From positions 124,001-188,000 of the forward strand of contig JAJDEO010000063.1 in NCBI GenBank assembly GCA_029259745.1: 64,000 nt of DNA, written 5' to 3'. Positions 32,218 to 40,116 of the stretch are shown one piece after another. The notes below the pieces were generated by a model. The model did no database searches. It had not been told where the DNA came from and saw nothing but the letters and a program-made list of their open reading frames with translations. The translations under genes were made by a program, and so were the position numbers. Positions within the stretch are counted from its first letter, which is position 1. The number at the start of each line of letters is the position of its first letter. Source of the DNA: Planctomycetota bacterium (GTDB lineage: Bacteria; Planctomycetota; B15-G4).

Positions 32218-33341
32218 CAGAACGCGTCTACTTCGACCACAACGCGTCAAGCCCGCTGCGCGACGTGGCGCGCGAGGCCATCATCGGAGCGCTCGACGCC
32301 CACAACCCGAGCAGCGCCCATGCAGAAGGGCGGCGCGCGCGGCAGATCCTCGAAGAGGCGCGTGAGAGTCTCGCGCGCGTCGTCGGTTGCGATCGCGATG
32401 AGGTCGTCTTCACATCCGGTGGCACCGAGTCGAACACGTGGGCCGTCCATGCGACGCCGCTTGGTACGCGCTTCGCGACGACGCGCATCGAGCACCCGTC
32501 GATCACAGCCCTGGCCGTACAACGCGACGACACGGCCTGGTTGGAGGTTGCATCGGATGGCACGTGGCGCAGGCCGCCGAGCGAGGTGTTGGCGGACCGC
32601 GTCGGCCTCGTCTCCGTCATGACGGCGAACCACGAGACCGGCCATCGTCTCGATCTTCGCGCCGTCGTCGAAGCCGCGCGTGCGTGCGACGTCGCGCCGC
32701 TCGTCCACACCGATGCAAGCCAAGCCGTCGGTCGCCTTCCGGTCGACATGCACGACGTTGGCGTCACGATGATGACCGTCTCGGCGCACAAACTCGGCGG
32801 ACCGATCGGCATCGGCGCGCTCTGCGTTCGCTCCGGCACCGAGGTGCCCGCGTTGTTGGTCGGCGGAGGCCAAGAAGGTGGGTTGCGAGGCGGTACCGAA
32901 GCGGCCGCACTTGCCGCCGGTTTCGCTGCCGCAGCACAGGCAGCCGAAGACGAGCGAACAGAACGGTCGACCAACTACATCTCGTGGGTCGAGGACATCT
33001 GGCACGCCATGGTTCGTTGGGGCGTCGATGTCGTTCGCAACTCACCGGCCGAATCGGAACGGGCGTTGCCCAACACTTTGAACGTGTCCTTCCCGGGGAG
33101 ATCCGGCGTCGGTCTCGTTCACCGATGCGATCTCGAAGGCCTCGCGATCTCGCACGGATCGGCGTGTGCGTCAGGTTCACTGGAACCTTCAGCGGTTCTG
33201 TTGGCGTTCGGTCACGAGGAAGATCACGCACGCTCGGCGCTTCGCATCAGTCTCGGACACACGACGACGCAACGCGACGTCGAGCGCCTCATCACCGTTC
33301 TCGAACGCGTTTTGAAGTCTGTCGCAAAGAGAAACGCTTGA
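32214..33341 (+). CDS. Cysteine desulfurase (NifS/IscS type)
   Basis: 375 residues from a GTG that overlaps the bshA stop. The PLP fold motifs are VYFDHNASSPLRDVAREA, EVVFTSGGTESNTWAV, MTANHETGHRLDL (NNExG-like), PLVHTDASQAVGRLPVDM, MTVSAHKLGGPIGIGAL (Schiff-base lysine) and SHGSACASGS (active cysteine in the SACSSG-like loop, group I). It releases sulfur from cysteine for Fe-S or thio-cofactor assembly. No IscU/SufU is next to it. Being last in the bacillithiol operon is notable: bacillithiol and cysteine sulfur both feed Fe-S assembly in Firmicutes. Confidence 0.92.
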   Translation: MTERVYFDHNASSPLRDVAREAIIGALDAHNPSSAHAEGRRARQILEEARESLARVVGCDRDEVVFTSGGTESNTWAVHATPLGTRFATTRIEHPSITALAVQRDDTAWLEVASDGTWRRPPSEVLADRVGLVSVMTANHETGHRLDLRAVVEAARACDVAPLVHTDASQAVGRLPVDMHDVGVTMMTVSAHKLGGPIGIGALCVRSGTEVPALLVGGGQEGGLRGGTEAAALAAGFAAAAQAAEDERTERSTNYISWVEDIWHAMVRWGVDVVRNSPAESERALPNTLNVSFPGRSGVGLVHRCDLEGLAISHGSACASGSLEPSAVLLAFGHEEDHARSALRISLGHTTTQRDVERLITVLERVLKSVAKRNA

Positions 33342-33648
33342 CTGCTGGCGTGCTCGCAATCGACACCGTTCGAATTCCGCCGTACAAGCGCGTGATCGCC
33401 TTCTGTGAGCTAACAGTGAGGAAGTCGTGTTGCAGTCGTTGACAGGATTTTTTTCGTCTCGATAGTACGTCCCTGTTGCCGCGCGCAGATGACAGATCGC
33501 GACGGCGACGCGGTTGGGGAACCGCTGACCTCTCTAGGCAAGGTCCGTCCTGCCAGAAGGTCACGCAACTCCGCCGTCACCAGGGAGGCGCACCTCGAAA
33601 GGTGCACAGCATGGCGACCTTGTCAGGGTTCTTGGCGGAGCGGTTTGG
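33342..33648 (+). other. 307-base leader/intergenic region upstream of dnaA
   Basis: No gene is supported. Besides the candidate promoter it holds two small hairpins in the presumed dnaA leader: GCGGTT/AACCGC with a GGGG loop (33510-33525) and GCACCT/AGGTGC with a CGAA loop (33590-33605). No match to the DnaA box TTATCCACA was found. Confidence 0.5.
33439..33466 (+). promoter_or_regulatory. Candidate dnaA promoter
   Basis: TTGACA at 33439-33444 and GATAGT at 33461-33466, 16 bases apart, with a run of seven T in the spacer. It lies about 180 bases before the dnaA start, in the gap after the cysteine desulfurase gene. Sigma-70-like by inspection only. Confidence 0.45.
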
Positions 33649-35064
33649 GTGACAGGTGCAAACGAAGTGAAGAGGCTGCGTGATGCGCTGCAACAGCGCG
33701 TGCCATCGCGGCAGTACAAGACGTGGTTCGCGGCGTTGAACGTCGAGAAGGCGGGCGCCGGCGGCGTCACCATCTCGACCGACTCGCGCTTCAAGCGCGA
33801 TTGGCTCGAGCGCTATTACGGAGACATGCTGCGCGAGGTGGTCGCGAGTGTCTTCGCCGAAGAGACGACGTTGAACGTCGTCGTTGCCGACCCGGGGATC
33901 GAGATCGCGGCCAGCGTGACAGCCGTGGCCGTCGGTGAAGACACGACGCGGGCTGCCGTACCGGCCCCGCCGGCGATGTCTTCCCCCGCAGCACGGCGTC
34001 CCGTGCGACAATCGTCGCCCAAGCCCTCTGACGGACCCGACCTCGTGTTGAACCGGAAGTACACGTTCGACAACTTTGTCGTCGGTCCGAGCAACCAGTT
34101 TGCACACGCCGCGGCGCGTGCCGTGGCCGACAAGCCGGCTGCCAGCTACAACCCGCTGTTCTTGCACAGCTACGTCGGGCTCGGAAAAACCCACCTTCTT
34201 CAAGCGATCTGCCACCAAGCGCGCCAGACCTCGGGGAAGCAACCGAACGTCCTCTACCTTTCGAGCGAGACGTTCATGAACGAGTTCATCGCGTCGGTCG
34301 GCAAGGGCGAGCTCGATCGCTTCCGCTATCGCTACCGCAACGCCGACATCCTGCTCATCGACGACATCCACCTGCTCGCCAACAAGGAGCGGACGCAGGA
34401 GGAGTTCTTCAACACCTTCAATACGCTCTACAACGCCGACCGGCAGATCGTCCTCTCGAGCGACAGCCCGCCCGACGAGATCCCGTCGTTGCGCGAGCGC
34501 CTCGTCAGCCGCTTCAAGTGGGGCCTCGTCGCGGAGATCCGCCCACCCGGCTTCGAGACACGCCTCGCGATCCTCCGGCACAAGGCCAACGCGCTCTCGA
34601 TCAGCGTTCCCGAAGACGTGCTGTCGTTCCTCGCCGAGACGGTCGACACGAACATCCGCGAGCTCGAAGGCGCGATCACGAAGACGACCGGTTACGCGCA
34701 GCTCACCGGACAGACGATCTGTCTCGACCTCGCGCACCAGGCCCTGGGTCTCGGCCCGCGCGATGCCACGCAACAGGTCACCGGGATCGAGCGCATCGTC
34801 AACGTCGTCTGCAAGCACTACGCCGTCACGTTGGCCGACATCCTGGGGCGCAAGCGCACGCAGTCCATCACGTTGCCACGTCAGGTCGCGATGTTCCTTG
34901 CGCGCCGCCTCACGCCGCACTCGCTCGAAGAACTCGGCGAATACTTCGGAAAGCGCGACCACACGACCGTGCTCTACGGCGTCGACAAGATCCGCAACAA
35001 GGCAAAGGAGGACCCGCGTTTCCAGCAGCTCCTCCACGACCTTGAGGCCCGTATCCAACGCTGA
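33649..35064 (+). CDS. dnaA: Chromosomal replication initiator protein DnaA
   Basis: 471 residues from GTG. Domain I (RLRDALQQRVPSRQYKTWFAALNVEKAG), a flexible linker (residues ~95-130), the AAA+ domain with KYTFDNFVVGPSNQFAHAAARAVAD, Walker A GLGKTHLLQAI, Walker B DILLIDDIHLLANKERTQEEFFNTFN and LVSRFKWGLVAEIRPP, then domain IV with the DnaA signature DHTTVLYGVDKIRNK. It opens DNA at oriC. It is followed after 614 bases by dnaN, and preceded by the bsh/cysteine desulfurase operon. Confidence 0.97.
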   Translation: MTGANEVKRLRDALQQRVPSRQYKTWFAALNVEKAGAGGVTISTDSRFKRDWLERYYGDMLREVVASVFAEETTLNVVVADPGIEIAASVTAVAVGEDTTRAAVPAPPAMSSPAARRPVRQSSPKPSDGPDLVLNRKYTFDNFVVGPSNQFAHAAARAVADKPAASYNPLFLHSYVGLGKTHLLQAICHQARQTSGKQPNVLYLSSETFMNEFIASVGKGELDRFRYRYRNADILLIDDIHLLANKERTQEEFFNTFNTLYNADRQIVLSSDSPPDEIPSLRERLVSRFKWGLVAEIRPPGFETRLAILRHKANALSISVPEDVLSFLAETVDTNIRELEGAITKTTGYAQLTGQTICLDLAHQALGLGPRDATQQVTGIERIVNVVCKHYAVTLADILGRKRTQSITLPRQVAMFLARRLTPHSLEELGEYFGKRDHTTVLYGVDKIRNKAKEDPRFQQLLHDLEARIQR

Positions 35065-35678
35065 TCGCTCGACGCACGAACTTGGTCGCGGCCGCCCCGG
35101 AATCTTCCTCGCGCCACCGACGATCGCAGCACCCCTCATGCGCCCCGCCTCGTCACGACGGCACGTCGACGTTCTCGTCCGACGTGCCGTTGTCCGTCCT
35201 CTCGACCTGCCGCAGGCTCGCTCGAACTCTCTCCATGACACGCCATTTCCCGTCCCCATGCGTCCCCTCGGACACGGTTCGTCGCGCACACCGCGGCGTC
35301 ACCGCCGAGACGGTGCGCGCGCTGCGTGGCCCCGACCGAGCCCGCCGGGAATTCGAACAGGGCCTCGTCGCGCACGACCCCCGACAGAGCGGAACGAACG
35401 CAGGGTCAATTTCGGGGATGAAACGTGGACACCAAGTGCACGCCCTTGAACACTCCGGCGAGCCGTCCACCAAAGCCGTCTCCGTGAGCGTCTTCCCCCG
35501 CGCGCCCACAATCGTCGTCGACAGGTTTCCCCACGCCGTCGCGATGCGACAACGCCTTCTCAGAAAGGCACTTAGCGCTGCGCACCGGTAGTTCTGCACA
35601 ATGCGTACGCCCTGAAGAAGAAGACGTTATTAATTCATAAGACTCTTTCAGAAGCACTCAGCGAAGGATCAGAACCGG
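35065..35678. other. 614-base dnaA-dnaN gap, possible replication origin region
   Basis: dnaA and dnaN are usually closer, and in many bacteria the space around dnaA is oriC. The last part of this gap is AT-rich for the genome (TTATTAATTCATAA at 35627-35640) and could be an unwinding element or the dnaN promoter. I find no TTATCCACA boxes. A plus-strand frame at 35082-35591 (169 codons, GC-rich third positions) could encode a protein, but it is arginine/serine-rich and matches nothing I know. Treated as unresolved. Confidence 0.35.
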
Positions 35679-36785
35679 ATGGAACTCGTCAGCCCACGTG
35701 AGGCCTTCCTCCAACATCTCCAACTCGTTGCGCCGATCAGCCCGACCCGATCACCGCGACCGATCTTCAAGGACGTGCTGCTCGAGGCGCGCGATGGTTC
35801 CGTGACACTCACGGCAACCGATGGCGACGTCACGCTGCGAACGACCTACGAGACGGGCGGCGTTGCCGGATCAGGTCGAGCTGCGCTGCCCGCGGCGACG
35901 TTGCTGTCCGCGGTGCGTTCGCTCTCCGGCGACGAGATCGCGATTCACGAGAAGGGCGCCTACCACGAGCTCACCGGCGGCACGTCGGTGTTCAAACTCA
36001 AAGGCGATGAACCCGATGTGTTCCCGACGATCGAACCGATCGAGGGGGGCAAGCGTGTCGAGGTTCCGCTCAGAGCCTTCCTGGAGCTCGCACAGCGCAC
36101 GATGTTCGCTGCCGCAAGGGAGATGGGGCGTTACGCATTCAACGGCGTCCTGCTCGAAGTGACGCCGTCGGAGCTGACGCTCGTGGCCACCGATGGGCGC
36201 CGCCTGAGCCTCGCGAGCATGAAGGCCGAAACGGGCGTGTCCGAGAACGCGTCCGTGATCCTTCCGCTCAAGGGCCTCGCGCAGCTGCAGCGAGCCTCCG
36301 GCGACCTGCCCGACGATGCGAAGGTCCTGATCGTCGTCGACGACAATCGTGTCTCGATGCGTCTCGGCATGACGGAGCTCTTCGCACAGCTCGTCGAGGG
36401 CGAGTTCCCGAACTTCCGCGCCGTCGTTCCGGCCGACACCCAGATCCCGCACTCGGTCGACATCGTCCGCGTCGATTTCGAGGATGCGATCCGTCGCGCC
36501 TCGGTGACGGCGGGCGAGGAGTCGCGGTCGATCCAGCTGCGCTTCGATGCCGATGCGCTGACGATCAGCTCGCGTCACGACGGCGTCGGCGAGTCGCAGA
36601 GCACGATGCCGATCCGCTACGGCGGCGACGTCGTCGAGATCCGCTTCAACCCCGACTTCCTCGGCGACTACCTCAAGCACGTCCCCGACTCGTCGCTGAC
36701 GTTCCGCTTCAAGGACCGCGCCTCGGCGGGGTGCTTCACGACGTCCGAGGAAAATACCTACATCGTGATGCCGATCACCTCGTGA
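35679..36785 (+). CDS. dnaN: DNA polymerase III beta subunit (sliding clamp)
   Basis: 368 residues, three repeated clamp domains: FLQHLQLVAPISPTRSPRPIFKDVLLEARDGSVTLTATDGDV, the middle domain with MGRYAFNGVLLEVTPSELTLVATDGRRLSLA, and the last with LRFDADALTISSRHDGVGESQSTMPI and the C-terminal TIVMPI-like end (TYIVMPITS) that forms part of the peptide pocket. The ring dimer tethers polymerase III to DNA. Its stop overlaps the dciA-like start. Confidence 0.97.
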   Translation: MELVSPREAFLQHLQLVAPISPTRSPRPIFKDVLLEARDGSVTLTATDGDVTLRTTYETGGVAGSGRAALPAATLLSAVRSLSGDEIAIHEKGAYHELTGGTSVFKLKGDEPDVFPTIEPIEGGKRVEVPLRAFLELAQRTMFAAAREMGRYAFNGVLLEVTPSELTLVATDGRRLSLASMKAETGVSENASVILPLKGLAQLQRASGDLPDDAKVLIVVDDNRVSMRLGMTELFAQLVEGEFPNFRAVVPADTQIPHSVDIVRVDFEDAIRRASVTAGEESRSIQLRFDADALTISSRHDGVGESQSTMPIRYGGDVVEIRFNPDFLGDYLKHVPDSSLTFRFKDRASAGCFTTSEENTYIVMPITS

Positions 36786-37168
36786 CAGAACCTGACCGCT
36801 GGCCCGATAAGAAGGCTGCAGGGCGCGGGAAGCGGGGGCCTGAGAAGCTCTCGGATGTTCTTTCCGAGCTCCTCTCGAAGCGCCGCTACGCCCAGCCGAT
36901 GACGCAGAAGGCGCACGACGGGGCCTGGCAGCGGGCCCTCGACGTCGTGGGCGTCCGTGGACCTGCCGCCGAGAAGAGTCGGGTGACGTACTTTCGCGAC
37001 GGAACGCTTACAATCGAGGTCGCCTCGGCTGCCCTCCGGTACGAACTCCATGCGTTCTGGAGCAATGAGTTGTTGGCAGCCCTTCAGGCGGACGACGCGA
37101 TCTCGTCGATCCGCAAGCTCGTCTTCCGAGTCGGACCAGGTTCCGCCTCTCCCCGAGACTCCGCATGA
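36782..37168 (+). CDS. DUF721 protein, DciA-like helicase loader/operator
   Basis: 128 residues from a GTG that overlaps the dnaN stop (GTGA). DUF721 motifs: EKLSDVLSELLSKRRYAQPM, AWQRALDVVGVRGPAAEKSRVTYFRDGTLTIEVASAALRYELHAFWSNELLAALQ. This KH-like domain defines DciA, the ancestral loader/operator of the replicative helicase DnaB in bacteria without DnaC/DnaI. Position between dnaN and gyrB with 4-base overlaps on both sides is where many bacteria keep recF followed by dciA; here recF is missing. Confidence 0.85.
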   Translation: MTEPDRWPDKKAAGRGKRGPEKLSDVLSELLSKRRYAQPMTQKAHDGAWQRALDVVGVRGPAAEKSRVTYFRDGTLTIEVASAALRYELHAFWSNELLAALQADDAISSIRKLVFRVGPGSASPRDSA

Positions 37169-39627
37169 CCGACAACCCCGCACCCGAGAAGAAGTACGAC
37201 TCGTCGTCGATCCAGGTCCTCGAGGGCCTGCAGGCCGTGCGCAAGCGGCCGGCCATGTACATCGGCGACACGTCGGAAAAGGGGCTTCACCACTGCGTGT
37301 TCGAAGTCGTCGACAACTCCGTCGACGAGGCGCTCGCGGGTCACTGTTCGCTGATCGACGTCGTGATCCACGCCAACGGTTCGATCACGGTCAGTGACGA
37401 CGGTCGCGGCATTCCCGTCGGGATCCATCCGGCCAAGGGTGTGCCGGCCGTCGAGGTCATCCTCTGCACGCTGCACGCCGGCGGTAAGTTCGACAGCGAC
37501 TCGTACAAGGTCTCGGGTGGCCTGCACGGCGTGGGTGTCAGCTGCGTCAACGCGCTGGCCGAGCAGCTCGACGTCGAGATCCATCGCGAAGGCGAGATCT
37601 ACCGCCAGACGTTCAAGCGCGGCGACAAGGCCAACGAGCTGCACACCGATGGAACGACCGACCGCACGGGCACGTCGATCACGTTCATCCCGGACGGCAC
37701 GATCTTCGACACGCTCGACTTCAGCTACGAGATCCTCGCCAACCGTTTCCGCGAGATGGCGTTCCTCATGGGACGCAACGATCTCACGATCGCCATCACC
37801 GACGAGCGCGACGGTCGCAGCGACGAGTTCAAGTATCCCGGCGGTCTCACCGACTTCATCGACTTCGTCAACTCGGCCAAGGATCCGATCCACAAAGAGA
37901 TCGTCGCGATCTACGCGGAGGTCGCGGAGGCCAGCGGCGCTCCCGTCGAGATCGAGGTCGCCCTGCAGTACAACAACGGCTACCGCGAAGACGTCTACTG
38001 CTTCGTCAACAACATCAACACGGCCGAGGGCGGCACGCACCTCTCGGGCTTCCGCAGCGGGATGACGCGCGCGCTCAACAACTTCGTCAAGAACAACAAC
38101 GTCCTCAAGCCCAACGAGGTCGCGCCGTCCGGCGAAGACTTCCGCGAAGGGCTCGCGGCGATCATCAGCGTCAAGCTGCAGGACCCGCAGTTCGAGAGTC
38201 AGACGAAGATCAAGCTCGGCAACCGCGAGGTCGAAGGTCTCGTGGCGTCCGTCGTGCTCGACAAGATGAGCACGCTGCTCGAAGAGAACCCGAGCCTCGG
38301 CAAGACGATCATCAACAAGGCGTTGCTCGCAGCCCGTGCCCGCGAGGCGGCGCGCAAGCAGCGCGATCTCGTACGACGAAAAGGTGCGCTTGCGAGCGGC
38401 AACCTGCCGGGCAAGCTGGCCGATTGTCAGAGCAAGGATCGCGACAGCACCGAGCTGTACGTCGTCGAGGGTGACAGTGCTGGCGGAACAGCCAAGATGG
38501 CGCGCGATCGTGCATACCAGGCGATCCTCCCGCTGCGCGGCAAGATCTTGAACGTCGAGAAGGCGCGCCTCGACAAGATGCTGAACCACGAAGAAATCCA
38601 GGTGCTCATCACGGCGCTGGGAACCGGGTTCGGCACCGAGGACTTCGACCTCGAGAAGTTGCGCTACGGCAAGGTCATCATCATGACTGACGCTGATGTC
38701 GACGGATCGCACATCCGCACGCTGCTGCTCACGTTCCTGTTCCGGCAGATGCCGGAGCTCGTGCGTTCGGGCCACGTCTACATCGCGGCGCCGCCGCTCT
38801 ACAAGCTCACGCACAAGCGCAAGCAACGCTACGTCATCGACGAACGTGCACTGAAGCGTGAGCTCCTCGAGATGGGCATCGGGCGGACATCCGTGAAGGT
38901 GCTCGATGTCGATCGCGAACTCGACGGCGAGACGCTCAGCGCTCTGGCAGCCGTCCTGACGCGCCTCGACCTTCTCGAGGAACGCTTCCGCGATGTCGGG
39001 CGCATGATCGGCTTCCGTGAGTTCCTCGAGGGCAACATCGACGGCACGCTTCCACGCTTCGGTGTGATCGGCGTCGAGGGCGAGGCTCTGTTCTTCGCCA
39101 CGCGTGAACTCGCCGAGGCACACGTCGAATCGCTCGATAGTGCGGCGAAGACGACGACGACGCTCAGTGAGTTCCACGAAGCCACGCGAATCGAAGAGGC
39201 GATCGCCAGGCTCTCGACGTTCGGTCTGGGGCTTGCCGATGTGCTCGGTGATCCGTTGCCGCCGAAGGTCGACGACATGCTCGGTGAGGTCGAAGACGAG
39301 AGCACGAAGCGCACGCCGCGCTTCGAAGTGATCGTCGACGGCAAGGAACCGATCCATGTCGGCGACTTGATGGAGGTGTTGAGCCAGATTCGTCAGGCCG
39401 GTGAGCGCGATGTCGACATCCAGCGCTACAAGGGTCTTGGCGAGATGAACGCCGAGCAGCTCTGGGAATCGACGATGGACCCCGAGACGCGCACGCTGCA
39501 TCCCGTGCGTCTCGACGACGAAGTCGAGGCCGACAACCTCTTCTCCGTGCTGATGGGGACGAACGTCGAACCGCGTCGTGCGTTCATCGAGCGCCATGCC
39601 CTCGAGGTCCGCAACCTCGACGTCTGA
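37165..39627 (+). CDS. gyrB: DNA gyrase subunit B
   Basis: 820 residues. GHKL ATPase motifs VLEGLQAVRKRPAMYIGDTSEKGLHH, EVVDNSVDEALAGH, DDGRGIPVGIH and the GLHGVGVSCVNALA lid; transducer domain; then the Toprim domain with LYVVEGDSAGGTAKMARDRAYQAILPLRGKILNVEKA and MTDADVDGSHIRTLLLTF; and the C-terminal PxxxRxxFIExHAxxxxNLD-like end (EPRRAFIERHALEVRNLDV). With GyrA (not in the window) it supercoils DNA. The Toprim-to-end part is longer than minimal, as in many non-model bacteria. Faces the envelope operon on the minus strand. Confidence 0.97.
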   Translation: MTDNPAPEKKYDSSSIQVLEGLQAVRKRPAMYIGDTSEKGLHHCVFEVVDNSVDEALAGHCSLIDVVIHANGSITVSDDGRGIPVGIHPAKGVPAVEVILCTLHAGGKFDSDSYKVSGGLHGVGVSCVNALAEQLDVEIHREGEIYRQTFKRGDKANELHTDGTTDRTGTSITFIPDGTIFDTLDFSYEILANRFREMAFLMGRNDLTIAITDERDGRSDEFKYPGGLTDFIDFVNSAKDPIHKEIVAIYAEVAEASGAPVEIEVALQYNNGYREDVYCFVNNINTAEGGTHLSGFRSGMTRALNNFVKNNNVLKPNEVAPSGEDFREGLAAIISVKLQDPQFESQTKIKLGNREVEGLVASVVLDKMSTLLEENPSLGKTIINKALLAARAREAARKQRDLVRRKGALASGNLPGKLADCQSKDRDSTELYVVEGDSAGGTAKMARDRAYQAILPLRGKILNVEKARLDKMLNHEEIQVLITALGTGFGTEDFDLEKLRYGKVIIMTDADVDGSHIRTLLLTFLFRQMPELVRSGHVYIAAPPLYKLTHKRKQRYVIDERALKRELLEMGIGRTSVKVLDVDRELDGETLSALAAVLTRLDLLEERFRDVGRMIGFREFLEGNIDGTLPRFGVIGVEGEALFFATRELAEAHVESLDSAAKTTTTLSEFHEATRIEEAIARLSTFGLGLADVLGDPLPPKVDDMLGEVEDESTKRTPRFEVIVDGKEPIHVGDLMEVLSQIRQAGERDVDIQRYKGLGEMNAEQLWESTMDPETRTLHPVRLDDEVEADNLFSVLMGTNVEPRRAFIERHALEVRNLDV

Positions 39628-39687
39628 CGGTTGGGCGGAGCGACGTTTCGCCGGGTCGAGTCGAACGGACGAGCGCGGCGGCGTTGC

Positions 39688-40116
39688 CTACTTCGTCGCG
39701 GCGTTTCCGGCGTCTTTGTCGCCGTCAGCGTCGTCGTGATCGTCGACGTCTGAGGACGGCATGCCCTGGGGTTCTTCGTGGAACGCACGACGGCGGCGTT
39801 CGCGTTCGTCGTCGTCGCCGTTTTGAAGTCGCGGCGGGGCGAGCATGTCGCGCGTTTCTTCGGCCTGACGTTCGAGTTCCGTGACGTCTGCCTTCACGTC
39901 CTCGACCATCGTCTTCACTTCGCGCACCTGGCTGGCGTCGTCGAGTTGACGACGAAGGTCGGCCGCCGTGGCGCGCAGCTTGCCGACGAGCACGCCGGCC
40001 TTGCGTGCGACGTCGGGCAGGTCGCCGCCGAACAACATGATCGACACGGCGCCGAGCACCATGATCTCGAAGGGACCGATGTTGAAAAATGCGAGGAAGG
40101 GAGGCATCGCCTCCAT
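39688..40116 (-). CDS. TatA/TatB-like twin-arginine translocation protein
   Basis: 142 residues. An N-terminal hydrophobic helix followed by an amphipathic helix in the Tat arrangement: FFNIGPFEIMVLGAVSIMLFGGDLPDVARKAGVLVGKLRATAADLRRQL, with the FG-xx-LP hinge. The rest is a long charged, probably disordered tail. TatA/TatB recruit and build the pore for folded Tat substrates such as the oxidoreductase at 2845. The tail length fits TatB more than TatA. The ATG at 40116 shares one base with the LptD-like stop (TAATG); a second ATG at 40107 has GGAGG two bases before it. It ends the minus-strand LPS operon. Confidence 0.83.
   Translation of the reverse strand: MEAMPPFLAFFNIGPFEIMVLGAVSIMLFGGDLPDVARKAGVLVGKLRATAADLRRQLDDASQVREVKTMVEDVKADVTELERQAEETRDMLAPPRLQNGDDDERERRRRAFHEEPQGMPSSDVDDHDDADGDKDAGNAATK

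Noticed and set aside
33367..33380. tRNA T-loop-like GTTCGAATTCC
   Set aside because: No acceptor, D or anticodon stems could be folded around it.
35349..35365. Minus-strand GTTCGAATTCCC resembling a tRNA T-loop
   Set aside because: The flanking bases do not pair as a T stem and no other tRNA arms are present.
35082..35591. 169-codon plus-strand frame in the dnaA-dnaN gap
   Set aside because: GC-rich third positions fit coding DNA, but the product matches nothing, is Arg/Ser-rich, and an overlapping minus-strand frame is equally long. Left as unresolved rather than annotated.
37084..39597. 837-codon minus-strand frame across gyrB
   Set aside because: It is the mirror of gyrB; composition (Glu/Arg/Leu/Val/Asp runs) and lack of motifs show it is a shadow.
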